From assembly GCA_933228895.1 (NCBI GenBank), contig OW121854.1:8869131-8933130 (forward strand): a DNA stretch of 64,000 bases, given 5' to 3'. The notes below the pieces were generated by a model. It was not told the DNA's origin and did no database searches. It saw nothing but the letters and a program-made list of their open reading frames with translations. A program made the position numbers and the translations under genes. The stretch is from Platycnemis pennipes (taxonomy: Eukaryota; Arthropoda; Insecta; Odonata; Platycnemididae). Shown here one piece after another: positions 14,031 through 23,364 of this stretch. Every line of letters begins with the position of its first letter. Position 1 is the stretch's first letter.

Positions 14031-14270
14031 AATTATTCCTAATTCTAATTTCAAAATCTTACGTCATGGTATTTTGTTTAGCTAACCCCTTTCCACTTCT
14101 TGTTATAAATTCTTATTGCAAAAATTTTTTTTATAAACTAATTATATATGATTTTTATGATAAAGTTCTATCATCCAGTTTATTGCACATTCAAACCTAC
14201 CACAGTTAGTCTTAATGCTGATAGCAAAACTTTGCATGGTATTTTCCTTCTCTAATATATATTATGTAGT
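14031..14270. repeat. Decayed right edge of the satellite
   Basis: After the last clear monomer (TGCTGGGC at 13,997) there are two or three diverged monomers. One contains CAAAATCTTACGTCATGGTA and another GCAAAACTTTGCATGGTATT at about 14,222. Similarity to the monomer then disappears. Confidence 0.6.
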
Positions 14271-16074
14271 ATCATAAAAGGTGAAGTAGGTAATATTAAT
14301 GTGACCTTTGAATTTACCTCAACTCTAATAAATTTCTATCTTGTATTGTGCCACCCTATGCTTTTGGAATTTTTTTGTGTAATGTGTTCTTCCTTAAAAT
14401 TCATCTTATATTATAAATTATATAAATTCTCTATGTGAGTACCTTGGCTCAGAGTATGTTTTGTAGTACACTAAGATGCTTGGTACTATGATACAAATAC
14501 TTGGTTTTTGTATGAAAACTTAAAATTCTTATTTTACTTGTGAATTATGGATTATATAATTTTGTATTAATAAGTATTGTGTGTTAATTAGTGGTAGGTA
14601 GTTAGATAACCCTGAAAAAGGAAATTGAAGCACATTATACCAAAAATTGTATTCCTGTTCATATTACATACTGCTTTACAACTATTTTAAGACAATAGGA
14701 AATGATTGAAGTTCTTCACCCATAATAATTTTCACTTTTTAGAAACCTAGAGAAAAGCATTAATTTACCCTGCTGAACTATTTTTCTCCCTTGATTTGAC
14801 TATCTTATGGAATATTCTTTATCCAGTTAGGAGGGAGTTTTAACTCCCCAGTTCGGATGTTATTGAATTACCAATATGATATAATTAAGGACCCAGCAAG
14901 AAACCCATTTTTTTTGTTTATCCCATAAATTCCTTACCCAGGATACTAGCCACCTAAAATGGCACCTATGACACCTCTGGCACCATTTTCATGCGAGATT
15001 TTTACCAAAACATCAGATTGCTATTTACGATGAAAGATTCAAGATATTTTGATGTGGTATTATAAATTACAATGCAATACTTTTTTTTACAGATACCTAA
15101 TCTTCTTGGAATTGACAATTGGACACGTATGTCCACTTGTTATAGCCACATGAAAATTGAGAAAAAGTACGAGAATATAAAAAGTTGATTTTTTTACTAT
15201 AGGTATGTCAGTTCCATACAGTATTAAACTGCCTCAAAATAAGAACTTCCACTTCTGAGTGTAACAGTTTTTATAAGCAGTAGAGAATATTTCCATACAC
15301 TAAACAAGTTTTCTTTATGCATTTTCACATATCAATCTCATGAAAACAATAGTTTCAGATTACTAGGCATTTTCATTTTCAATAATGATAATATAACAGT
15401 CTTTTTAGACACATGAAAGCTTCCAAAATATGAATGTGCGAGTTCCAAAACATATTACAGTTTCCAACGCACCACTTCTGTACACCAACTATTCATAACT
15501 TCTGCATATAACAGAAATTAGCAATTCAAAACCAGAAAATTTGTTTAGGTGCATCAGTGTCTTTTTTGATGATGAGACAGGCCTTTCAGTTGAAGCAATT
15601 GAAACAGGATAGCACCCTTAATCTTCAAAACATTGTGAATTGGAAGTTCGCTTTTCAGGGGATGTTTTGATAGAATGTCAATAAAGGCACTGACTGAAGA
15701 AGAAGTCTGCCATTGCGTGGATGAAGATCTTGTTACTTCAAAAGAAGAATTATATTCCTAAAATCAGTCAGATATAGAGGCTGGTTGTAGTCCTATTACG
15801 AAACCATGGTCCGTGAAGTCAAGTCATAAGCTGTACGCAATATGAAAGAGCAGCGGAATCCTGAAGAAGTGGGGGAGTACTCACAAATACTGAACTAAGT
15901 TTTCAGAAAAAATTTTCTATCTCCAGAAGATGAATAACTAATAGATGCTACGTTGCATCTGGTCAGGAATTTATATTATGTGTGTTTAAATCAGGTGCTG
16001 AATCATGTGACTCGGTGAAAAGGTGAAAGCTTTTAACAATTATCTCAGTACAAATTTGGAACTACAGTCACTCT
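14271..16074. other. AT-rich sequence, nothing recognised
   Basis: No coding frame of note, no RNA gene and no element ends were recognised on either strand. It separates the satellite from the first transposon remains. Confidence 0.5.
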
Positions 16075-16240
16075 GAAGTGGTTGAGGGAAGAACGTTGGG
16101 TAAGATGGGAAGAGGGAGGAGAAGAACGGGTAGCTGGGATAGAATGATGGGAGGCAGAAGGTGTGAGGGGCTGAAGAGGGACATCGTGTGAAATTTAGGG
16201 GGTGGGATGAATTAAATGCCCATTTAGACCTACTTTCACT
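16075..16240 (+). pseudogene. LINE 3'-end fragment (RTE-like carboxy end)
   Basis: One frame reads VEGRTLGKMGRGRRRTGSWD and then RMMGGRRCEGLKRD. This follows the carboxy-terminal pattern of RTE/BovB-like LINE proteins (EGK..GKRGRGRxR, then a basic segment ending in a short ERxLKRD-like stretch). It is broken and has no reverse transcriptase attached. It probably represents a different subfamily from the better-preserved copies at 25.7, 32.2 and 43.0 kb, and resembles the fragment at the right end of the window. Confidence 0.5.
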
Positions 16241-16429
16241 GGTAGAAAACTAATAACAAAATTTACTCTGACAAATATGAGCGGGATGAAACAAATGCGA
16301 GGTCTGCAAAAGTAGTACGTATTTGGAATACTGGATCTCTACTCTGGTAACGTTATAAATTAAGCCATGTTGTAGCCCAAGTTTAATAGTTCCATATTAT
16401 TTAGCCTAAGTTAAATGTGATTCTACATG

Positions 16430-16695
16430 GAGAATGATGAATATAAAATGAATCAACCGAGTTACAATAGTGGAAGTCTTTAGAAGAGTGAAAGAAAAGT
16501 CTTCAGAATACTGTGAGGAAGAGACTGGGCAACTTCGGCCATATTTTAAAACATGATGCACTGATTGAGACTATCATCGAGGGAAAATGAAACGGGAAGA
16601 ATGGAAAAGGGCAGCTGCGTAAAAGATATATGGAACAAATAGTCAAAGATGTAAAAAAGAAATATTTCATCAATATGAGGAGTCATATTGATAAT
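16430..16695 (+). pseudogene. Degraded RTE-like LINE 3' fragment
   Basis: The nucleotide sequence lines up with the RTE-like copies at 25,950-26,215 and 32,235-32,500: AATGAATCAACCGAGT, then GATGCACTGATTGAGACTAT, CATCGAGGGAAAA, GGAAAAGGGCAGCTGCGT and GATATATGGAACAAATAGTC. Many indels destroy the frame. The coding part would be the tail of the LINE protein (IGHILRHDxL..TIVEGK.NGK.GKGRxR). Confidence 0.75.
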
Positions 16696-16699
16696 TATT

Positions 16700-17800
16700 T
16701 CTTGGACTATTGAATAAATTTTTGGAAGATGGGATTGTTCCTATCAGAGCACCGCAAAAAATATGCTTGTACTATAAAATTGCGAAGAAAGAGTAGTAAT
16801 GTTATAGAGATACGCCCACAGTATTCTCGAAACTTTCATCTTATATAAAAAAGACCATTCAGTACTCCACACAGGAATTTCAAGATTTTATGCACTACGG
16901 CTAAAGTGGGTGGTTCAACATTACCTGTGGATGTCTATGTATGTTATGTGTCCATTTTGAACTTTTCATATCAACTTAGAAGAAATAAGTTGAATGCATG
17001 ACATATGGAAACTTGGTTGAATGTAACATTGTTTATAGTCGTTTTGTACGTCACCTAATTGGTTCAGTTTGCAGCAACTGCCCTGGAAAGGGAGGACATG
17101 CCTTACAGACAATTTATCTGGAAAATACAGCAGATTATATTTCTATGCTACATATACAACACGGGAGGACAAAGAACTCTTCAAGAAAACAATCCTGGAG
17201 AAGTGAAGGGACATGAGGCTGAGTAAGCTTTGTTTAGTGCTTCACTGTGATTTTGCTGAGAACTGGTATGTGGTTCCACTCCAAGAGGTACAAGGGTGTA
17301 ATGGCCAAGTTTCAATTTATATCGGAGTAAAATACTTTTAAAACAAGACCACAGGTATTGCAGTTCTAAGTGATGACAGAGGTCATGACTCAACAAATTC
17401 ATTGTTGGCCATATATGAACTCCAGCAATGCTACAATCACATGCAGAAAACACAAACATTATATCAGATGGTGCCCCTAATCATCTCAAAAATTGTAACA
17501 CCTGTTGAATGGAAACAAGTCACTTAAGCCAATGGAGCATCAATGCAGTAATATTGGTCATGGGAAGGGTCCTTAAAAAGATGCAGGCCTACTGAATCAA
17601 CATGCTACAATCTTTCCAGCCAAAGTGCAGCTGCAATTCGGAATGTTGAAATGTTTCAAGAGTTGTGAAGTTCTATACATCAATATTCCTCCTGATGTCT
17701 AACAGAAATCTGAATTCCATGAGCAGAAAATAGAAGCATCGTTCAACCAAACTACCTCGTGACAGTAATGCAGAAGACCTATGTCTCGACTCTCATCGTA
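16700..17800 (+). pseudogene. Broken transposase-like coding region
   Basis: Pieces in different plus-strand frames resemble one large protein family that I know only from uncharacterised, probably transposon-derived animal proteins. In order they are TGISRFYALRLKWVVQH (about 16,872-16,922), GSVCSNCPGKGG (about 17,061-17,096), a CDFAENWYVV piece (about 17,248-17,277), LSDDRGHDSTNSLLAIYELQ (about 17,369-17,428), ISDGAPNH (about 17,462-17,485) and IGHGKGP (about 17,552-17,572). The spaced acidic motifs (DFAEN, SDD, SDG) are compatible with an RNase H-fold transposase, but that is inference. Several frameshifts and stops make it a pseudogene. Confidence 0.55.
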
Positions 17801-19014
17801 AACTTATACTGCACAAAATTTAAGGAGCTTAAAAGATGAAGATCAACAAAAGATCTCAGAAAGGCCAGGAGTTCATTCAGTCCAGTGTAAAGGGAGGGAG
17901 GCTCATAGCCTCCGTGTATCACAAGCTGGCTGATTGTAGATGGTATATAAATATGAGAGTAAAATGATATAATCTAGACCTTTGTGCCATCCCACTGCTT
18001 ATCATATATTTCCAGTTGCAAGATTTCAACACCACCTGAAGAGCTCACTTCTAATCGACAGTTTTTTTAATGATCAACGGTGCTCTAGTTCCTATTTTTG
18101 AACAGGAAGGCATGTCTCAGCATCGAAAGAAGTTACTGATGCAGATGAACAAATTTTTAAGTCTACGAGTTGATAATTTCAGTGCTATGCAGCACGCACA
18201 GAAATACGTATGCTTTAGAATTGGTCCCATTTGCACGGTTACATCAAAGATGTTGGAACAATGATGGAAATTGTGAAAGGAGGGCTAACCGATAACAGGG
18301 CAGTGCATGCCAAGCATGGCCAAGCTGGATATTATTCTCATGACCAAAAGTGCAAGTCTTTAAACAATTGCATTTTAAATGTCAATGATAACATGTGTCA
18401 TACATTGAACATTCTGTTATATGTTGTTTATTCCTAGTCCATTCAAATACAGTACAGTCGAGAGAAATTTTAATTAAATATAGAAATTCATCATCAATTA
18501 TAAATAACAGCTTGGGTGCAAATGAGCAACTTTACTCCGAATACTCCTTTAGATTGAGTTTTTCGAGAGGTGTCAACAAACAACATAATTGCACTGTAAA
18601 AAAGACTCCTAATTTCAAGTTGTTTGAGGTGATTGTGAGAAAGGCTGAATGGAAGTGTAGTGGAAGGGAAGAAATACATTCAGGACTATGAAAGTTTCCT
18701 TCAAAATTGGAATGGCAATTAAGGTACAGCAAGCAAATGTTTATCGTTAAAAGGAGAGTGCTGCAGAAAATTCATGTATTTTTCAATATTTTGTTTTAAT
18801 CTGCCTTCCACATTGTCATGATTGAATTCCTACCATAAGAAGTCAATGCATTTATATGCATATCATCACAGGCACACATTTATGTACCAAGACATTACAA
18901 AAGAATTAATTGGCTCATTTTGAGGATCCACATTGTCATTCAACTCAGTGATGAACAAAAAATTGTGTATGATTGTGTCTTCCTCAGTGCAGTGATGAGT
19001 TTTTATGAATTTAA
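17801..19014. other. Unrecognised AT-rich sequence
   Basis: Short open frames exist on both strands, none with recognisable motifs or splice context. The first few hundred bases could be more of the degraded transposase-like region, but I could not align them. Confidence 0.4.
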
Positions 19015-19150
19015 AAGAAACTACTTGCAGGAAAGAAATAAAATAGCCCAGGCATAGAGGGCATTCTATCAAAAGAAGAATCTATGAAAAGCTGAATATA
19101 CAAACCTAGAAGTAAGGAAACAATTCATCAAAACGTTCATCTGCACGTAC
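19015..19150 (+). pseudogene. Short RTE-like LINE fragment
   Basis: This matches the segment at 43,840-43,975 of the better-preserved RTE-like copy (AAATAGCCCAGGCATAGAGG, GCATTCTATCAAAAGAAGAA, AGTAAGGAAACAATTCATCA). The coding part is the region just after the reverse transcriptase (RIAQAxxAFYQKK, VRKQFI). It is truncated at both sides. Confidence 0.75.
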
Positions 19151-20228
19151 GCGTCACATAAAAGCATTACCATCGGCAAACCTTTGGATTTATGTTTTAT
19201 TTTTAGAAAGTAGGTAATCCCTTATTTCGATTTATTAAATACGGACAAAATGTGCACTGCGAGGCAACAACTTAGTGGCATGAACTGATACCACATGAAG
19301 TTACAGAAAATATTAAGGAGCTTTCCTTATGTCAGCTTTAGCGGTGAAACAACATTCCCCTTCAGCAAGTTAATACACAATTATCCTAATGACTATTCTG
19401 AATCATCACGTACTAAGCGCAGTAAGACAACTTTACTTGTCAAATTAATTGTTGATAATTATCAACCGACTGAGCCATGTCATTACCATTGGCAAAATTT
19501 CCATTACCCGCGATACGTTTCATGTCCTAAAAGTCACTCGTCCTCGTTTTGAAAAAGGTTATAAGGGCCATTTATTTCACAATACACTGAAAACCTTTCC
19601 CTTCAATGCACCGTAAAATGATACTAGTCTCTCATGCCAAAGACATGACGGAGGGCATAAGCGTGGTACAAATATTATTAAAATGAATCGCGAATGCGGA
19701 ATATTTCGCGACTACCACGTTTCAACTGGTCCCGAGGACGTAATGGACGAGATACTGGGCTAGATATAGTGCATAGACGTAGTACATATATTAGAACTTA
19801 ATTAATCGAGAATGCGGAATATTTCGAGACTTCTACCAATCCTGAGGACGTTATGGACAAGATACTGGGCTAGTTAGTAGAGAAGAAATAAGTAAGGAAG
19901 GTTGGTAGCGTTGTAAAAATGAAAAAATATTACCATCAAGAGATTAGAACCAGCGAGTTATTTGGCCGCATCACCTCATTCCATGCAACACGGTGCAAGG
20001 GATTCTTGCCCAGACGAAGAAACTGGGAAAATCTCATTCGTAACATGGATAACTTTCACAAGAAATAACTAATCCCCCCCCTCCTATACTATCGTGTCTC
20101 GTAGTTGTGGAAGTATGGGAAGGTGGCGTGACGTCACAATCAGCTGTGAGGATGTTCGGTGGGGGAACCGCGGAGGAGGGGAAGTGTCGTAAATGCCGTC
20201 AGAGTTTCTCCCTAGAGAAAGGGTGAAT
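19151..20228. other. AT-rich sequence with a diverged 118-bp tandem duplication
   Basis: The word GCGGAATATTTCG occurs at 19,696 and 19,814, and the surroundings (GAGGACGTWATGGACRAGAT, ACTGGGCTAG) repeat at about the same 118-bp spacing, so two diverged tandem copies cover about 19,680-19,880. Nothing else was recognised in the interval. Confidence 0.55.
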
Positions 20229-20266
20229 CATGGTACTAATACATGTATTAGTACCATGGGGTGAAT
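20221..20266. repeat. Perfect 30-bp palindrome with 8-bp direct repeats
   Basis: Positions 20,229-20,258 are a perfect self-complementary palindrome; the left half is CATGGTACTAATACA and the right half is its exact complement, with no loop. It is flanked immediately by GGGTGAAT at 20,221-20,228 and again at 20,259-20,266. The palindrome therefore looks inserted into GGGTGAAT with an 8-bp target duplication, as hAT and P-type elements make. It may be a minimal fold-back remnant. Confidence 0.85.
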
Positions 20267-20711
20267 TTGGTGTACCTCACTGTGCTTCTTCTCCCTTCTC
20301 CCCAGGACGCAGACGTCCAACACGATCCTATATTAATGATTCGTTCATACGCACCTTACTAGAAATTTCACGAGATTCAATGTGCTTTATTTAATTCTTA
20401 TAAAAATTCACCCAGGAACTTGTAGCAAGAAGGAAATATGCACACGCTCGCACACTGGATTCCTATAAACGTAGAAGAAAAAAAATCCGATAGCTTGCCA
20501 CGCGCTATTTCCTACTTTTTACGACGATAATTATTTCCATAGCATTTCCATTTTTATGGCAAGTGTTAATTCATTACGTAAAATTATCGATTCACAAAAT
20601 TCTTACACTGATGTTCAACTCGTTTAGCCGTTGAGCCTCAAATCCACTCGAAGAAGGCATGACGAACAAGTAAGTAATACGAACTTCACGGTTACTGCAT
20701 TGTGCAAGTAA

Positions 20712-20966
20712 AACTAAATCAGGGGCGTCGTAACTATTTTCACTGGGGAGGGGGAGAAACCTTGAAATGTGCCGGGACCTAAGAAAAGGCCCCGCACTTT
20801 CCGGAAAAGAGGTATCAGGCTAGAATTTCGATAAAAGAGCATGTTAAAAGGTGTGAGATGTGTGAAATGTGTATTAAAGTACCGCTTCCACTGAAAGGGC
20901 CCGGGATTACTTCTGGGGGGCATTCGGCCCCTCCTGCCCCTTACTTCCTAAGCCACTGAGCTAAAT
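20712..20966. mobile_element. hAT-type MITE, 239 bp
   Basis: The element 20,720-20,958 begins CAGGGGCGTCGTAAC and ends with the complement of CAGTGGCTTAGGAAG, an imperfect terminal inverted repeat with G-rich subterminal tracts on both sides. It is flanked by AACTAAAT (20,712-20,719) and AGCTAAAT (20,959-20,966), an 8-bp duplication with one mismatch. Eight-base duplications and CAG-starting ends fit hAT. It carries no transposase and is non-autonomous. Confidence 0.7.
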
Positions 20967-21441
20967 CATATCCCAGCGCAACACTAAAAATGATACGGTA
21001 TTGAAATTGACAAGGAAATTGGAAGTGTTATCTCTTCCGTTAAATAATACCCCAACGTTGGCCAAATGCGAATTAAAATCGATGGAAACTGCCAGGTCCC
21101 ATTCCTGTGACGAGCCACACGATTCAACTAGGATGCCCGCTATTATTTCACAGATTGGCAATCCGGGCGCAAAGAATCTACATTCTGTCTTGAGATTTAC
21201 GAACGTGCGCTGGTAACGAATAGCGAGAAATAATAAATTCACTCGCGAGAAAAAAATTAAAAGCCTTTGATAGCATACCACAAGCAAATGCCAATACTTT
21301 CCCTTGGTCACCACTTTGCCTGCGCAGATGGAATACCTGAACAATAACCAGATGATCTCAGATCTCCCTACGAATTTGCACTGCACTGTTACCACTTGAA
21401 TACGAATATAAAGCAAGATATAGGAAGAAAATGACACTTAC
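20967..21441. other. Open on both strands, coding status unclear
   Basis: A minus-strand frame is open over about 20,961-21,437 and a plus-strand frame over 21,001-21,216. Neither shows a motif I recognise. The minus-strand frame runs straight through the likely splice donor at 21,441/21,442, so it is more likely intron or flank of the exon candidate at 21,442-21,577 than a gene of its own. Confidence 0.3.
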
Positions 21442-21577
21442 CGAAGCGAATCTGCACCAAGCCCTCGGTCCTTGGAACGTAGTTAGCAGGAGCCCGGAGT
21501 ACAAAGTCGAAACGGGCGTTCAGCAACAGCCTTCCGTCGAATGGTTTTCCGTCGGAGGATGGTCGACCCACATTCGC
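21442..21577 (-). CDS. Candidate internal exon, unknown gene
   Basis: On the minus strand a 136-bp stretch is bounded by a good acceptor (polypyrimidine tract then CAG) and a good donor (CG followed by GTAAGTG). Only one frame is open; it begins ANVGRPSSDGKPFDGRLLLN and continues with RFDFVLRAPANYVPRTEG and LVQIRF. The composition looks protein-like, but I do not recognise the family. It would need to enter in phase 0, and the nearest exon candidate upstream (22,004-22,145) leaves in phase 1, so a further exon or a pseudogene must be assumed. A short plus-strand frame overlaps the same bases. Confidence 0.4.
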
Positions 21578-22003
21578 CTGAAAAATTGAACAAGTACACA
21601 TGTTATAGATTTCAGAAGATAGGAATATCAAGTTTCGAAAAATATATATTGCCGATAGTACGGTCAAGTAACGAAGTTACTCACTTTAGCCTGGATGGAC
21701 CATCTCCACATTCCACTCTCTGGTTGAGAAAGAGTAGAAAAAAATTATGCTCCAGTCTAATCGAGGAACGCACCACCCTGAAGTACGAATTTGATTTGCT
21801 CTTCTCACACCTGTGGAGTAGAAAGAGACATTAAAAACCACGTTGAATCAATTTTCCTCTTCCGAGCGAAAAAATTTCAAATGCGATTAGGGAAATGTTC
21901 ATCTTTTGCCATCAGAGGAGGGAAACTTAAGAACATTCTCCCGAAAAGAAATACGTCGCGACCGTATGAAAGACCGAATGACAACGTGAAGTGAGCTACT
22001 AAC

Positions 22004-22145
22004 CAATTCGACGACGAATGATGATCTTCCGCCCGCTCGGCCGAATTCGAATGACTCCGACACGTGCTCCAGGTTGAACTAGGAATCGTACGAAGCCAAT
22101 TCCTCGATAGATCTGAAACTCACTCCGTAGCTGTCCTTCAAAGAG
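22004..22145 (-). CDS. Candidate internal exon, unknown gene
   Basis: A 142-bp minus-strand stretch follows an acceptor (TTATCTTTTTCAG) and ends at TTG followed by GTTAGT. The only open frame reads LFEGQLRSEFQIYRGIGFVR, then FLVQPGARVGVIRIRPSGRK and IIIRRRI. It is rich in basic and beta-branched residues. I do not recognise a domain. Joining it directly to 21,442-21,577 runs into a stop codon, so the two are not simple neighbours. A TATA-like motif facing this direction lies upstream at 22,741-22,747. Confidence 0.4.
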
Positions 22146-22732
22146 CTGAAAAAGATAAGAACACATGCTGTAGCCACCATTCCTAATTTCTGTATAGCCA
22201 AAAATGAGAAAAAAAAACCATTTCTGAAGTATTGCCTCACGGGAATTGTTCCGTATCTAAAATTATTCGGATTAACCGAAGGTTTCTAACCTGATGGACA
22301 CAATTATGAGATAAGACGAGACAGGGCAAAGTAGCAGAAACTTCTAAGCAACTCAAATGTTATGTCTTCCCTTTTCCTACAGGATTCCACCCTCAATCTC
22401 ACCGGGATCTCAGGAGAAGACTGAACGCCGCCGGTGCGTTCGCGTCTTTGCAGTGTGAAACCAGGAGAGGGGAAATTTGAGGGGGGGGGGGATCGTAGGT
22501 GGGGATGATTTGCAAGGTGGGGTTATAAGATTGAGGGGGTTAAGGGGTTCGTCGGAGGGTGGGGCTGCCTCCGATTCTTTCGTACGAGAGGGGAGAGTTA
22601 GGGGGTGAGAAGGCGGGGGTCGGTGGCAAACAACGTGACGTTAGCAGCGGGCAGCGCTGGCGGTCAATCAGGGCCTTCAAACCCTCTGCAAAGAGAAGCA
22701 ATTCGAGCGGCATTTTGACCATAGTCAACTTC
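22146..22732. other. Intergenic or intronic, G-rich in part
   Basis: From about 22,470 the plus strand becomes G-rich, including a long G run at about 22,480. Short frames occur on both strands at 22,540-22,747 but mirror each other and show no recognisable motif. Confidence 0.4.
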
Positions 22733-22758
22733 AGGGGGGCTTTATAGCTCGGCGGCAG
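22733..22758 (-). promoter_or_regulatory. Left arm of 26-bp inverted repeat with TATA motif facing left
   Basis: This arm is the perfect reverse complement of 23,339-23,364. Read on the minus strand it contains GAGCTATAAAGCCCCCCT, a good TATA-box match pointing toward lower coordinates. A core promoter is inferred from the motif only; no transcript evidence is available. Confidence 0.45.
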
Positions 22759-23338
22759 CGGCGCTTACGATGGATTTCGCCGCGGAAGGAAATCGGTGGC
22801 CCTTCACAGCTCTGCGGCGCGGCGTGAAAAAAGAAGATCGCAATGCGTTGCAAGGCACTGGAACTTGCATGGGAACTTGTCGCCTTGTACCTTCAGTTTT
22901 TAAAAACCAGGACCTTCAGCAATATATTAATAATTTGCGGTGTATTACTTATAAAACTTTGAGATGGGATGCATACTGCAACGAAACATTAAACGACTGT
23001 GAGACACTATTCCATGTGTGTACGCGCAATGCAATAGTTACATTTTCACTTAACTCTTATTTCTGGGATAGCTGTGACTTCTCTTCTTCGATTATAAATT
23101 TAACACTTCATAACAACCTTTATATTCGTAATGCATCTCATACGCGCTCATGAAAGTGCCCAATAGAACACATCCAAGAATGCTGGGCGATTCGAACTAA
23201 CCGGGCATCCCTCTTCTTGCCGCTGGGATTCAGCAAGGCTGAATATTTGCGGCAGCCGCTAGCCGTTTAAGCGCTAGTCAGCGATGCTCAACGGTCTGAC
23301 GTCATGATTTCCAAAGGCGTGTTCTCATTGGCTGATTT
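22759..23338. other. Spacer between the inverted TATA arms
   Basis: This 580-bp stretch lies between the two arms. A plus-strand frame is open at 22,770-23,153, but it lies behind both outward-facing TATA motifs and shows no family motif, so I do not call it a gene. The right side contains TCATTGGCTG, a CCAAT-type motif in complement, shortly before the right arm, and a TGACGTCA (CRE-like) palindrome at about 23,298. Confidence 0.4.
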
Positions 23339-23364
23339 CTGCCGCCGAGCTATAAAGCCCCCCT
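23339..23364 (+). promoter_or_regulatory. Right arm of 26-bp inverted repeat with TATA motif facing right
   Basis: Plus-strand GAGCTATAAAGCCCCCCT faces higher coordinates, preceded by a CCAAT-type box and a CRE-like palindrome. Downstream (23,365-23,470) the strand is C-rich, as in some TATA promoters. No coding region with recognisable features follows. Confidence 0.45.

Noticed and set aside
18070..18732. Several 60-100 codon frames on both strands
   Set aside because: Overlapping frames without motifs or splice signals in degraded AT-rich DNA.
20961..21437. 158-codon minus-strand open frame
   Set aside because: It runs across the good splice donor at 21,441 and has no recognisable domain; kept only as an unclear region.
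22770..23153. 127-codon plus-strand open frame
   Set aside because: No motif, no splice or polyadenylation context, and it lies behind both outward-facing TATA motifs; likely a chance frame.
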